Program-made: the position numbers and the translations under genes
Assembly: GCF_024623325.1 (NCBI RefSeq)
Contig: NZ_JANJZD010000002.1
Location: 186,001-250,000, forward strand
DNA length: 64,000 nt
Direction of reading: 5' to 3'
Origin: Acetatifactor muris
GTDB taxonomy: Bacteria; Bacillota; Clostridia; Lachnospirales; Lachnospiraceae
The notes under the pieces: generated by a model
What the model was told of the DNA's origin: nothing
The model's input: the letters and a program-made list of their open reading frames with translations, nothing else
The model's database searches: none
In this document: in pieces, positions 36,204-44,721 of the stretch
How the letters are laid out: each line of letters begins with the position of its first letter
How positions within the stretch are numbered: the first letter of the stretch is position 1

Positions 36204-36571
36204 CCCTCCAAAATCAACTCAAATAAACTTCTGATATCTTCCTTGCTGATACCGTATCTTCTGCCCTTCTGGATGGCCATCTCCAGATCCGCTTCCAGTT
36301 CCTTTTTCTGTTCTTCCAAAAGCAGCTCCGCATTGGCCGCCGCTATGTAAGTCCCCTTTCCATGAACTGTTACGGCAAAGCCTTCCGCTTCCAGATTGTC
36401 ATAGGCTTTTTTCACAGTCAGGGCACTGATTTTCAGCTCCTTTGACAGAGTACGTACAGAGGGCAGATTATCATTTTCCTTTAATTCTCCACTGCGGATC
36501 ATGGTCTTAATCTGGTCCGTAATCTGTTCGTACAGAGGTACCATCAGAGAACCATTGATAATGATATGCAC
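36200..36571 (-). CDS. GntR-family regulator (YtrA type)
   Basis: About 123 residues. Residues 10-75 form the GntR winged helix (PLYEQITDQIKTMIRSGELKENDNLPSVRTLSKELKISALTVKKAYDNLEAEGFAVTVHGKGTYIA), followed by a short helical tail as in YtrA proteins. A longer frame is open to 36625, but GTG 36571 is chosen because GGGGAGGTG lies just before it and the upstream part overlaps the operator. It represses its own operon, as judged from the operator-promoter overlap. Confidence 0.9.
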   Translation of the reverse strand: MHIIINGSLMVPLYEQITDQIKTMIRSGELKENDNLPSVRTLSKELKISALTVKKAYDNLEAEGFAVTVHGKGTYIAAANAELLLEEQKKELEADLEMAIQKGRRYGISKEDIRSLFELILEG

Positions 36572-36593
36572 AGGATTCACCTCCCCTATACAT

Positions 36594-36640
36594 AACAGTA
36601 TATAACAGTATATATCTGTTGTCAAGTGTTATATACTGTT
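36594..36640 (-). promoter_or_regulatory. Promoter and inverted-repeat operator of the GntR/ABC operon
   Basis: AACAGTATATAACA (36594-36607) and TGTTATATACTGTT (36627-36640) are a perfect inverted repeat. Between and over them, on the minus strand, TTGACA (36625-36620) and TATACT (36602-36597) stand 17 bp apart. A regulator bound to both arms would cover the whole promoter. Confidence 0.85.
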
Positions 36641-36733
36641 TATTGCGAACTACTTTATCTTTGTTCCCCGGAAGCTATTTGCGTTATCTAACTGTCCGTT
36701 TATGCCATGAGCCTTAAGATCTGTCCTTTTTTA

Positions 36734-36791
36734 CCGATACATGAAGTGATATCGGCACGGCAGTGCAGCCAGTTATCAGCCGATACATGAA
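36734..36791. repeat. Paired CCGATACATGAA repeats before a LytTR operon
   Basis: CCGATACATGAA occurs at 36734-36745 and 36780-36791. Each copy is followed by ATCGG, so each is also a small inverted repeat. They lie 66-123 bp before the LytTR gene at 36857 and may be regulator sites. No other feature is evident in 36641-36856. Confidence 0.45.
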
Positions 36792-36856
36792 TCGGGGATA
36801 AACGGATAAAATGAACCTCAGATATACAGTAAGGCACACCGGTATGTGCAGGAGGT

Positions 36857-37588
36857 ATGAATATAATCAGAATTGCCATATGTGATGATGAAGTCAATAT
36901 AAGAAATTATCTCTCCACACTGATTCGGAGACAGGCTGTTCCCTGTGATATTCAGGAATACGCCTCCGCCGATGCCCTTTTTTCAGAGGAAATGAACTTT
37001 GATCTGTTGTTTCTGGATATTGAACTGGGCGGCTCTCCGGACGCAGACCGCATGGACGGTTTGTCTCTTGCACGGCGGATAAGAGACAGGAATCTAAGCC
37101 CGCAGCCCCTTATTATTTTTGTCACCGGTCACGAAAAATATGTGTATGACGCATTCGACGTAAATGCCTTTCAATATCTGGTCAAACCTGTGGATGAAAG
37201 AAAATTCGCCGAAGTCTTCGGACGTGCGGCGGCGCAGATTTCTGCAGGTGTCGGGCAGAACCTGCAGAAGCTGGTAGTTCAGTTCGGAGGTACAAGCAGG
37301 ATCATTGCCCGGGATAGTATCTACTATATAGAAAGCCATGGGCATAAAGCCGTTCTGCATTTAAAGGAAGAAACTGTGGAATATTATGCGAAGTTGGGGG
37401 AGCTGGAAAGAGAGCTTGCCGGACAGTTCTTCCGGATTCACAAAGGATATATGGTGAATCTTGCCTGGGTGGAAGAGTACAACCGGTCGGAAGTAATTAT
37501 GATAAACGGTGATAAGCTTCTGATTTCAAAATATAAATATGCCGATTTCGTCAAGGCCCACCTGCGTTTTCTGCAGCAGTCTCTGTGA
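36857..37588 (+). CDS. LytTR-family response regulator
   Basis: A 243-residue regulator with a receiver domain (ICDDEVN, Asp in LLFLDIELGGSPDADRMDG, Lys in YLVKPV) and a C-terminal LytTR domain (ARDSIYYIESHGHKAVLHL ... FRIHKGYMVNLAWV). AGGAGG precedes the ATG at a normal distance. The kinase follows 30 bp later. The receiver loop after the phosphorylated Asp is slightly longer (GSPDADRMDG) than in the other two LytTR proteins of the window. Confidence 0.93.
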   Translation: MNIIRIAICDDEVNIRNYLSTLIRRQAVPCDIQEYASADALFSEEMNFDLLFLDIELGGSPDADRMDGLSLARRIRDRNLSPQPLIIFVTGHEKYVYDAFDVNAFQYLVKPVDERKFAEVFGRAAAQISAGVGQNLQKLVVQFGGTSRIIARDSIYYIESHGHKAVLHLKEETVEYYAKLGELERELAGQFFRIHKGYMVNLAWVEEYNRSEVIMINGDKLLISKYKYADFVKAHLRFLQQSL

Positions 37589-37618
37589 GAAATCAAAGGC
37601 ATCTTCGGGAGAGTCAAA

Positions 37619-39025
37619 GTGAGCGAATCTTCTTTTGTCCTGTTTCATCAGTTCGTCACAGGAGCGGAAAATATGATATATGCTGTCTGTATGGCAGGTT
37701 TCTTTCGCCCCTTTATGGTGAATAGTAGGCGTTTTGCCTTAATTTTACTGATTTATACGTCTCTGCTTCCTGTCCTTTGGCTTCCCTTTGCACATGGCTG
37801 GATGCACATGATTCTTGTAATTCTCCTGCTGGCTGTCTTCTCCGCTTATCTGGGCGTGGAGAAAAAGCTCCTGATTTTTCTGGGCATGCTGTTTTACTGT
37901 GTCCGAAATCTGAGTATGATGCTCCTGACCAGCGTGGATTATTTTTCCGCAGAATATTTTCTGCAAAATGCAGATACTCCGGAACTGGTTTTCCGCATTG
38001 CGGCATGGAATTTTCTCCTGATACAGTTTCTGCAGCTTCTACTGTTTTCACTTATGCTTTTGGCCGCCTCGCATCAGCTGCAGAAATCCAGGATAGAACT
38101 TCATATGCGGGAACTGGGATATCTGTTGCTGACACCTGTGACAGGAATTCTGTTCGTTCAGGTTATTATCAATCTGCTGGTAGTCAGTGACGGGCACCTG
38201 CTTTTCCGTCTATACGAACAGTTTCCGATATTTATCTGGCTTATCCCCGCCATGGGCCTTCTGTTCTATGGTGAGCTTCTCGCCTCCATTGTTTTCTGCC
38301 AGCAGATTATCCGGCTGCAGAATGAACGGAGATGCAGTTCCGTAACAGAACAGCAGCTTTCAGCCATGCAGAGGCGGGTGGAAGACATAGAGCAGCTTTA
38401 TGACGGCATCCGCAGAATGAAGCACGAGATGAAAAATCATCTCACCAACATCAGGGGCCTGGCACAGAACGGCTGCTATGAGGACATGGAAAACTACATT
38501 TCCCGCATCGACGAAAGTATGAATCTGTTTGAACTGACAATCCATACCGGAAATCCGGTTACGGACATTATCCTCAACGACCGGCAGAAAGCCGCCGTCC
38601 GGCAGGGCATTTCCTTTCAGTCGGACTTCACCTGTCCTGCCTTCGGGGCCTGCAATGTGTATGATGTCGGCATTATTGTCAGCAATCTGCTGCAGAATGC
38701 CCTGGAAGCCTGTGCAAAAATAACGGATGGGCCGAAATATATCCGCCTGTCCGGCAGACAGAAGAACAGATTTTATGTCATACATGTCAGCAATTCTTTC
38801 GAGGGTAAAATCAGCTTTGACAGATATACCGGTCTGCCTCTTACCACCAAAGGAAAGAGCCGTTCTGAGAAAGAGCTCTTCCTGCACGGTATCGGCCTGT
38901 CCAATGTCAGAAGAGAAGCTGAAAAATACGGCGGAAGTATGGATATTCAGGTAAAAAATAAGGAGTTTCATGTAACAGTACTTTTGCAGCAAAGCAGAAA
39001 GGAGCACGAAAATGATTGTCAATGA
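37619..39025 (+). CDS. GHKL sensor histidine kinase (AgrC-like)
   Basis: A 468-residue kinase starting at GTG. The first about 225 residues form six or seven membrane helices. Then follow an H-box (IRRMKHEMKNHLTNIRGLAQ) and a GHKL ATPase domain with N-box NLLQNALEAC and ELFLHGIGLSNVRREAEKYGG. It probably signals to the LytTR regulator encoded just before it. The gene overlaps the next small gene by 14 bp, which ties that small protein to the signalling system. Confidence 0.92.
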   Translation: MSESSFVLFHQFVTGAENMIYAVCMAGFFRPFMVNSRRFALILLIYTSLLPVLWLPFAHGWMHMILVILLLAVFSAYLGVEKKLLIFLGMLFYCVRNLSMMLLTSVDYFSAEYFLQNADTPELVFRIAAWNFLLIQFLQLLLFSLMLLAASHQLQKSRIELHMRELGYLLLTPVTGILFVQVIINLLVVSDGHLLFRLYEQFPIFIWLIPAMGLLFYGELLASIVFCQQIIRLQNERRCSSVTEQQLSAMQRRVEDIEQLYDGIRRMKHEMKNHLTNIRGLAQNGCYEDMENYISRIDESMNLFELTIHTGNPVTDIILNDRQKAAVRQGISFQSDFTCPAFGACNVYDVGIIVSNLLQNALEACAKITDGPKYIRLSGRQKNRFYVIHVSNSFEGKISFDRYTGLPLTTKGKSRSEKELFLHGIGLSNVRREAEKYGGSMDIQVKNKEFHVTVLLQQSRKEHENDCQ

Positions 39026-39398
39026 AGCAATGGTAAAAGAAGTAAACCAGTATTACGCCAGAAGGGGCGGCAAAAGGGCGGTAAATTTCACCAGTTTTGC
39101 CAACTATATACAGAAAGCTGCCTTCCGGAATTCGGCTGCGGCAAAAACCGCGGAGCAGCCGGAGGCAAATGCGGACAAATTGTCTGCAGACAGAACAAAA
39201 GAATCCTCTCCATCTCAGTCCGGAAACAGTACTTCCTGCTGTGAGCAGTGCCGGCTGACCAGCCAGCTGATGGTTCAGATGATGTCACGCAGCCTTTACA
39301 GCCAGAGTGGATTGGGCTATTCTCCCGCGGGAACCGGGGCCCTGAGCGCTTACCGGAATATGATGAACCTTTTCGGGGGCAACAGCGGCCTCACCTGA
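39012..39398 (+). CDS. Unknown small protein coupled to a GHKL/LytTR system
   Basis: A 128-residue protein I do not recognise. The N-terminus is basic (EVNQYYARRGGKRAVNFTSFANYIQKAAF), the middle is hydrophilic and low complexity, and there is a Cys cluster CCEQC near residue 77, followed by a Met/Gly/Ser-rich tail. There is no signal peptide or membrane helix. The start lies inside the end of the kinase gene behind AAAGGAGCACG, so translation is probably coupled. It could be a signalling partner or a peptide precursor, but there is no direct evidence for either. Confidence 0.7.
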   Translation: MIVNEAMVKEVNQYYARRGGKRAVNFTSFANYIQKAAFRNSAAAKTAEQPEANADKLSADRTKESSPSQSGNSTSCCEQCRLTSQLMVQMMSRSLYSQSGLGYSPAGTGALSAYRNMMNLFGGNSGLT

Positions 39399-39639
39399 AA
39401 AGCTTCCTGTCACAGCACACTTTCCGCCGAAACCGCACTCCGGCCATATCGTCAATAAGTTGTCGAAATGTAACTGTCGGAACAAAATAATTCCAATGGA
39501 ATATTTGAGGAATACAGTAGACAGAATGACAATAATCTATTATAATTTACATGTAAAAACTATCAACTTATAAACAACTGGTATTCCCATACAAAATCAG
39601 GGGCCTGGATTGTTTATGGCGGAGTGTAGGAGGAAAAAA

Positions 39640-41394
39640 ATGAAGAACTTGAAAATCAGGACAAAACTATTGGTGACTTTCATGCTTGTCATCATTCTGT
39701 TCTGCGGGACGGTTGCCATCGCAATTATGGGGCTGAATCAAAATGCGGATAAGTATTCCGAGTTTTATCATGTGGGATACCAGGTTACCAACAAAGTCAT
39801 GAACATGCGCCGCGGATTACAGATTATTGTAAAGGATCTTTCCTTTATCACAATTGAAAAGGATGAAGCCAAAAAAGAAGTCTATATAAGTGATATGCAG
39901 AAGGAAATGACTGCACTGGAAGAAAATGCCACCTGGCTGTTTGAGAACTTCTCGGGTGATACCGAACTGCTGGATTCTTTTGCTGCCAATGTACGGCAGG
40001 CTGTAGAGCTGCAGGAACAGGTCATCACTATTGCCGCCACAGATATGGCAGCCGCTCAGTCCATGTTGCTTAATGAATATCAGCCCCTGGTGGAAGAAGC
40101 GGTGAACAACCTGATTCACATCAGTGAAGTGGTGGAACAGTCCGCTGCGAACGACTATGACAGCACTGTCTCCATGCAGGATATGTTGGTTTTCATCCAG
40201 TTAGGCATGGCCGGAGGTGCACTGGTCATTACAATACTGCTTTCTACATACCTGACGGCTTCCATCACAAGACCGCTCCGGGAGCTGGAGAGATCTGCCG
40301 GTCAGATTGAAAAAGGTAATTTTGACATCGCAATAAATTATACATCAAAGGATGAGCTGGGCGCACTGGCCAATTCCTTCCGAAATATGATTGCGATTCT
40401 GGGTACCGTTATCTCAGATGCCTCCATGCTCTTAAGCGAGATGGCAAACGGCAATTTTGACGTGCGCACCAAGGCGGAAGATCGCTATGTGGGCGAATTC
40501 CAGGGCCTGCTGCTCTCCATCCGCAAGCTCAACCGTGATCTGAGTATGACTTTGGGACAGATTAACCAGAGTGCCGACCAGGTTGCATCCGGCTCCGGTC
40601 AGGTATCCAACGGCGCACAGGCGCTTGCACAGGGCGCAACCGAACAGGCTGCTTCTGTCGAAGAGCTGGCCGCTACCATTACCAATATCTCTTATCAGGT
40701 TAAAAGTACCGCAGACAATGCCCTTCATGCCAAGAATCAGTCAAGTATGGCCGGAGATGAGATGGAAGAATGCAACAATCAGATGCGCGATATGATGGTT
40801 GCCATGGATGAAATCACCCGTTCTTCCAATGAAATCAGCAAGATTATCAAGACCATTGAAGATATTGCATTCCAGACGAATATCCTGGCTCTGAATGCTG
40901 CTGTAGAAGCTGCCAGAGCAGGGGAAGCAGGAAAAGGCTTTGCCGTGGTCGCCGAGGAAGTACGCAGTCTTGCCAGCAAGAGTTCCGTAGCTTCCAAGAA
41001 TACCGCGGAGCTGATTGAAAGCTCTGTTGATGCCGTATCACGTGGTACACAGATTGCTAGCAGAACCGCAGAATCTCTGGTGAAGGTGGTAGATGAGGTA
41101 CGTTCCGTCTCTACCAAGGTTGATGAGATCGCAACTGCCGCAGAAGAGCAGTCCGGTGCAATTGAGCAGGTTACTCTGGGTGTGGATCAGATTTCCAGCG
41201 TGGTACAGACGAACTCAGCTACCGCAGAAGAAAGCGCCGCTGCCAGTCAGGAACTTTCGGAGCAGGCAGATAAGCTTAAGAGCCTGGTTGCCAAGTTCAG
41301 CCTTCGGGAAGAATTCGCCAATGCAGTTGCCAATACAGATACCAGCTTTGGGAATGATAACAGCTGGAATTCGAACAGTATAAATCTGGATTAA
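39640..41394 (+). CDS. Methyl-accepting chemotaxis protein
   Basis: About 584 residues: an N-terminal membrane helix ([22 protein letters not shown]), a four-helix-bundle-type ligand domain of about 145 residues, a second helix near 185-205, a HAMP domain ([20 protein letters not shown]) and a signalling domain with the hairpin tip [42 protein letters not shown] 39640 is preferred because AGGAGG precedes it; the upstream ATG at 39610 lacks a site. No other chemotaxis gene is in the window. The sensed ligand is unknown. Confidence 0.93.
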   Translation: MKNLKIRTKLLVTFMLVIILFCGTVAIAIMGLNQNADKYSEFYHVGYQVTNKVMNMRRGLQIIVKDLSFITIEKDEAKKEVYISDMQKEMTALEENATWLFENFSGDTELLDSFAANVRQAVELQEQVITIAATDMAAAQSMLLNEYQPLVEEAVNNLIHISEVVEQSAANDYDSTVSMQDMLVFIQLGMAGGALVITILLSTYLTASITRPLRELERSAGQIEKGNFDIAINYTSKDELGALANSFRNMIAILGTVISDASMLLSEMANGNFDVRTKAEDRYVGEFQGLLLSIRKLNRDLSMTLGQINQSADQVASGSGQVSNGAQALAQGATEQAASVEELAATITNISYQVKSTADNALHAKNQSSMAGDEMEECNNQMRDMMVAMDEITRSSNEISKIIKTIEDIAFQTNILALNAAVEAARAGEAGKGFAVVAEEVRSLASKSSVASKNTAELIESSVDAVSRGTQIASRTAESLVKVVDEVRSVSTKVDEIATAAEEQSGAIEQVTLGVDQISSVVQTNSATAEESAAASQELSEQADKLKSLVAKFSLREEFANAVANTDTSFGNDNSWNSNSINLD

Positions 41395-41405
41395 ACGTTC
41401 TAATT

Positions 41406-41449
41406 AACAGCCGGTTTGCAGTTTAAAAGCTGCAAATCGGCTGTTTTAT
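41406..41449 (+). terminator. Rho-independent terminator after the chemoreceptor gene
   Basis: AACAGCCGGTTTGCAG (41406-41421) pairs with CTGCAAATCGGCTGTT (41430-41445) with one wobble pair, followed by TTATTT. It starts 11 bp after the stop codon. Confidence 0.9.
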
Positions 41450-41568
41450 TTCTAATACTATCTGATTTCCACCACTTCTGCCGCTACCCGGACACGGAAA
41501 AGACCATATCCATAACCATCCATGAACACCGGATGCAAAATGAGAAGAAACAGTTATAATACAGCCAA

Positions 41569-42867
41569 TCAGGGATTGCACTTCTTACAGGGAACATATC
41601 CCTGATTAATCAATTCTTCTCTCGTAGTATTCACCGGCAGTTTATTTTTCTCACTCATCTGGTTTACACTGTCGCAGTCGGGATAATGAAACTTTCCGGT
41701 ATTCGTGTTGCAGATATAATCAGCTGTCTGTGACGGTTCCGCTGTTGATTCCGCTGTTATTTGTGACGGCAATTCCGCACCCCAGCTGTCCGGCCCTGTT
41801 ACAGCCGGAGACTGCCAGGTTGCTTCTGCGTCCGAATCCTGCGGTAATACCGCTCCATTTTGGTCAGAAGCCCCCACAGGCTCTCCTGACTGCCAGGTAT
41901 CCGACGGACTGCAGTTCCAGGTCATCTGTTCCCCATCACTGATGACTATTACACTCCCTTGCTCATCAGTCCTGAAGACTCTGATTCCTCTGGCTCGAAA
42001 CTGATTCAGAGTCTCCGCATGCGGATGCCCATAACTGTTCTCTTCTCCGCAGCTGATCACAGCATATATGGGAGATACCGTATCCAGAAATGATGCCGAA
42101 GAGGAAGTTCTGCTGCCATGGTGTCCCGCTTTATAGATATCCACATCCAGTGATATCCCTGATGCCTCTGCCTCTGCAAGAATTTCCTCTTCTTCATCTT
42201 CTTCTGCATCCCCCGTGAACAGTAGCTTCTGATTTCCATGCTCCAATAGAATCGCAATAGAATTATTATTGCTGTCGCTGCTCATAGACACAGGGCCTAC
42301 AATGGTAAACACCGCATCCCCCAGAGAATACTGCTGCCCTGTCACAGGCAGGGTCCGCTGATATCCTCTGTTTTCCATAGTATCTACCACGTCACGGTAC
42401 GTATCAGTATCCTTATCTTCGTCCGTCATCAATATGGTTTCACAAGGGAATTTATAGAGGATGACATCCATGCCTCCAATATGGTCCTCGTCCGGATGAG
42501 TACATACTGCATACTTCAGAGATTCCACACCCTGATTGCTGAGATAATTCTGTATCTTTGTACCCTGTTCATTGTCACCCGCATCGATCAGCATGGCCTC
42601 TTCGCCGCAGATAATCAGAGTAGAATCTCCCTGTCCCACATCAAGAAAATGCACTTCCAGGATGTCTGGAACAGAATCTGCTTCTGCCGTCTCTGGTCTG
42701 TTCTGGCTTGCGTCTACGTCCTGCGCCATGGATTCCTGTACTTTCGCTCCTCCCCCATTCTCCGCACACCCGCCTAATCCCATGCCTGCCGCTGCCAATA
42801 AGAAAGCACTGACACCATACGCCAGAAGCTCTGTATGCAACCTGGTTTTATAATCTCCTTTTATCAT
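41569..42867 (-). CDS. Secreted ComEC-like metallo-beta-lactamase-fold lipoprotein
   Basis: A 432-residue protein. The N-terminal signal ends in a lipobox (GMGLGGC). The metallo-hydrolase domain (about 70-310) resembles the ComEC C-terminal nuclease-like domain: FLDVGQGDSTLI, THPDEDHIGG, FTGDAEEDEE, KAGHHGSRTSSS, SYGHPHAETL. A Ser/Gln/Pro-rich linker leads to a C-terminal module (ICNTNTGKFHYPDCDSV...CKKCNP) like the small Cys-rich module often attached to secreted nucleases. It may degrade extracellular DNA at the cell surface. Activity is inferred from the family. Confidence 0.88.
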   Translation of the reverse strand: MIKGDYKTRLHTELLAYGVSAFLLAAAGMGLGGCAENGGGAKVQESMAQDVDASQNRPETAEADSVPDILEVHFLDVGQGDSTLIICGEEAMLIDAGDNEQGTKIQNYLSNQGVESLKYAVCTHPDEDHIGGMDVILYKFPCETILMTDEDKDTDTYRDVVDTMENRGYQRTLPVTGQQYSLGDAVFTIVGPVSMSSDSNNNSIAILLEHGNQKLLFTGDAEEDEEEEILAEAEASGISLDVDIYKAGHHGSRTSSSASFLDTVSPIYAVISCGEENSYGHPHAETLNQFRARGIRVFRTDEQGSVIVISDGEQMTWNCSPSDTWQSGEPVGASDQNGAVLPQDSDAEATWQSPAVTGPDSWGAELPSQITAESTAEPSQTADYICNTNTGKFHYPDCDSVNQMSEKNKLPVNTTREELINQGYVPCKKCNP

Positions 42868-42995
42868 TTATTTCACCGCCTTTTTGGTTCTGCAAATCCC
42901 AATTACACAATCACATAGCACATTATAACACAATATAAATTGTATAATAAAACCTGGTGTGATAAAATAAAAAAGAAGTTTTGGAGGTGAGAAAT

Positions 42996-43028
42996 ATGAT
43001 AGCATTCTTACGATTGAGAAATATCTAA
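42996..43028 (+). CDS. Putative leader peptide MIAFLRLRNI
   Basis: A ten-codon frame with a near-perfect ribosome site (GGAGGTG, 42983-42989) ends one base before a perfect 12-bp stem. Residues 6-8 are Arg-Leu-Arg. From memory, ErmD-type leaders (with MRLR at residues 5-8) arrest macrolide-bound ribosomes at such +X+ motifs, in the same register. Very short frames arise by chance, but the strong site, the motif and the position before the stem together argue for a real leader. Confidence 0.5.
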   Translation: MIAFLRLRNI

Positions 43029-43087
43029 GTACATAAAACTGCATTAAATAGTTTTATGTACAGGTAAGGCACTGTAAACTATTTAAT
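43029..43087 (+). promoter_or_regulatory. Candidate attenuator with two mutually exclusive stems
   Basis: Stem 1: GTACATAAAACT (43029-43040) with AGTTTTATGTAC (43050-43061), 12 perfect pairs. Stem 2: ATTAAATAGTTT (43043-43054) with AAACTATTTAAT (43076-43087), 12 perfect pairs. They share 43050-43054 and cannot coexist. Stem 2 ends one base before the ribosome site AGGGAG (43089-43094) of the next gene. A ribosome stalled near codon 7 of the leader would cover the left arm of stem 1. No U-run follows either stem, so any control would be on translation. Confidence 0.5.
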
Positions 43088-43099
43088 AAGGGAGATTTT

Positions 43100-44218
43100 A
43101 TGATGATATTTCAGGATAATGTAATCAAAGAATATTTAAAAAATGTTTATTTTATAACCGGAACACCCTGTGGTGGAAAGACGACGATTTCGCGGGAGCT
43201 GGCCAGACGGCATAACTTATTTGTTTACGACATTGACGAGCAGTTTCCAAATCATCAGAAGATTTCAAATCCTGCTTTTCAGCCGTCAATGAATAAAGTG
43301 TTTCAAGATGCGGATTCGTTTTTCGGACGTACTGTGGAGGAATATAAAAAATGGCTGATTGATAACACAAGAGAACAGCTGGACTTTGTCCTGTTGGATT
43401 TGATTCGTCTTTCCCAGAATCGGATTGTATTGTGTGACTGCCATTTGACGGCGGAGGAAGCCGAAAAAATCACAGAACCATCCCGGATAGTTTTCCTGAT
43501 AAAGGAACCATCCAATTTGGTGGAGGATTACTGCAATCGTCCGGACCATCAGGGATTCAATGACTTTATAAACAGTGCGTCTGACACGGCGAAAGCTAAG
43601 GCCATCTGTAACGCAACCTTGAAGAGTCTCAACGAGAAACCGTACAAAGATATCAAGGGCAGCAACTATTATTGGATCGAAAGGACCTGCAACAGTACCA
43701 TCAGGGAAACTGTTGAAAAAGTAGAACGACACTTTGGGTTCGTAACAAATAGCTTCAATATGGATGCATTGGAGATAAAAAAGGTAGACAAAGACACAGA
43801 CCTGGCGGATAAACTCATCTGCTTTGTCGAAAATTTCTCATGGGAAGATGTAAAAGAACACATGTCAGAGGTGCTTCGGACATGGGCATTTACCGATTGG
43901 GAAACTCCATTTGCAGCAATGGTGAACGGTCATATTGTGGGGATGGCTTCAATCATGAAGACAGACTATTATCCATTGCCGGAAATATTTCCATGGGTGT
44001 CAAGCGTCTTTGTGACAGAGGAGTATCGCGGCTACCGAATCAGTGAAAAATTGATCGATTTTGCAAATGCGTATGCAAAAGAAAAGGGATTTGACAGAAC
44101 CTATATCCCATCCGAACACACAGGTTTATATGAAAAGTATGGATACCGTTATCTTAAGGATATTGTCAATTATGGGAATGGCAGAGACAGATTGTATGTC
44201 AGGGAAATAAAATCTTAA
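43100..44218 (+). CDS. P-loop kinase-like plus GNAT acetyltransferase fusion protein
   Basis: A 372-residue two-domain protein. Residues 12-215 form a P-loop kinase-like domain: Walker A FITGTPCGGKTT, a candidate Asp in VYDIDEQF, and RIVFLIKEPSNLVEDYCNRPDHQGF as a lid-like region. Residues about 225-372 form a GNAT domain (FAAMVNGHIVGMASIM, then SSVFVTEEYRGYRISEKLIDFANAYAKEKGFDRTYI and YEKYGYRYL). AGGGAG precedes the ATG by 5 bases. The substrate of either half is unknown. The leader upstream suggests an inducible gene, possibly for resistance; that is inference. Confidence 0.8.
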   Translation: MMIFQDNVIKEYLKNVYFITGTPCGGKTTISRELARRHNLFVYDIDEQFPNHQKISNPAFQPSMNKVFQDADSFFGRTVEEYKKWLIDNTREQLDFVLLDLIRLSQNRIVLCDCHLTAEEAEKITEPSRIVFLIKEPSNLVEDYCNRPDHQGFNDFINSASDTAKAKAICNATLKSLNEKPYKDIKGSNYYWIERTCNSTIRETVEKVERHFGFVTNSFNMDALEIKKVDKDTDLADKLICFVENFSWEDVKEHMSEVLRTWAFTDWETPFAAMVNGHIVGMASIMKTDYYPLPEIFPWVSSVFVTEEYRGYRISEKLIDFANAYAKEKGFDRTYIPSEHTGLYEKYGYRYLKDIVNYGNGRDRLYVREIKS

Positions 44219-44245
44219 GTAACATAAACAATCTTAAAAAGGCCT

Positions 44246-44269
44246 TAACGTACGTGTTTGCGTACGTTA
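44246..44269. promoter_or_regulatory. Operator-like palindrome before the antitoxin remnant
   Basis: TAACGTACG (44246-44254) and CGTACGTTA (44261-44269) form a perfect 9-bp-arm palindrome, followed by TATACTATAGAGGACAT, which looks like a -10 region and transcript start. It lies 91 bp before the first surviving antitoxin codon and is probably the old autoregulatory site of the toxin-antitoxin operon. Confidence 0.55.
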
Positions 44270-44360
44270 TACTATAGAGGACATTAAAAATCTCGGCATT
44301 CTACGAATATGGAAGAATATTCCTGATATATACACGCAATAGATAAGAAATAAAAAATGA

Positions 44361-44579
44361 AAGGATCTTTATCGTCTGGTGGAAAATGTAAACCGGTTTT
44401 GTGAGCCAACCTTAATCGTGGAGAAAAATGGAAACGCGGTTTTGCTGTCAGAAGAGGACTGGAATGCAATACAGGAAACGCTGTTCCTGAATTCAATCAG
44501 CGGAATGACAGAATCCATTATCAATGGCCTGGAAACGCCAATAGAAGATTGCATCCCTGAAGAACAGGTAAATTGCTAA
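44361..44579 (+). pseudogene. YefM/Phd-type antitoxin remnant, N-terminus deleted
   Basis: After a stop at 44358 the frame reads KDLYRLVENVNRFCEPTLIVEKNGNAVLLSEEDWNAIQETLFLNSISGMTESIINGLETPIEDC, matching the C-terminal two thirds of YefM antitoxins. The first about 15 residues (start of the DNA-binding part) are absent. GTG 44379 could still start a 66-residue toxin-binding piece. It ends where the toxin remnant begins. Confidence 0.75.
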
Positions 44580-44721
44580 TCTGGCCGGCGCTTACTCCAG
44601 AAGAATTAATATCCAACATCGACTTGTATATCAGGTATACGAAGAGCCAATTGCGATTGATAAGATCACATACGACGGCACAGTTAAGATTCTGCGTATG
44701 TGGACACATTACGGGGAATAA
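44578..44721 (+). pseudogene. YoeB-type toxin remnant, N-terminal half deleted
   Basis: From 44578 the frame reads NLAGAYSRRINIQHRLVYQVYEEPIAIDKITYDGTVKILRMWTHYGE and a stop. This matches the C-terminal half of YoeB mRNA interferases, including the GxYSRRINxxHRLVY core and the final WTHY. About the first 45 residues are missing; the junction falls on the antitoxin's last codons. It overlaps the last codons of the convergent CapA gene. Confidence 0.8.
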
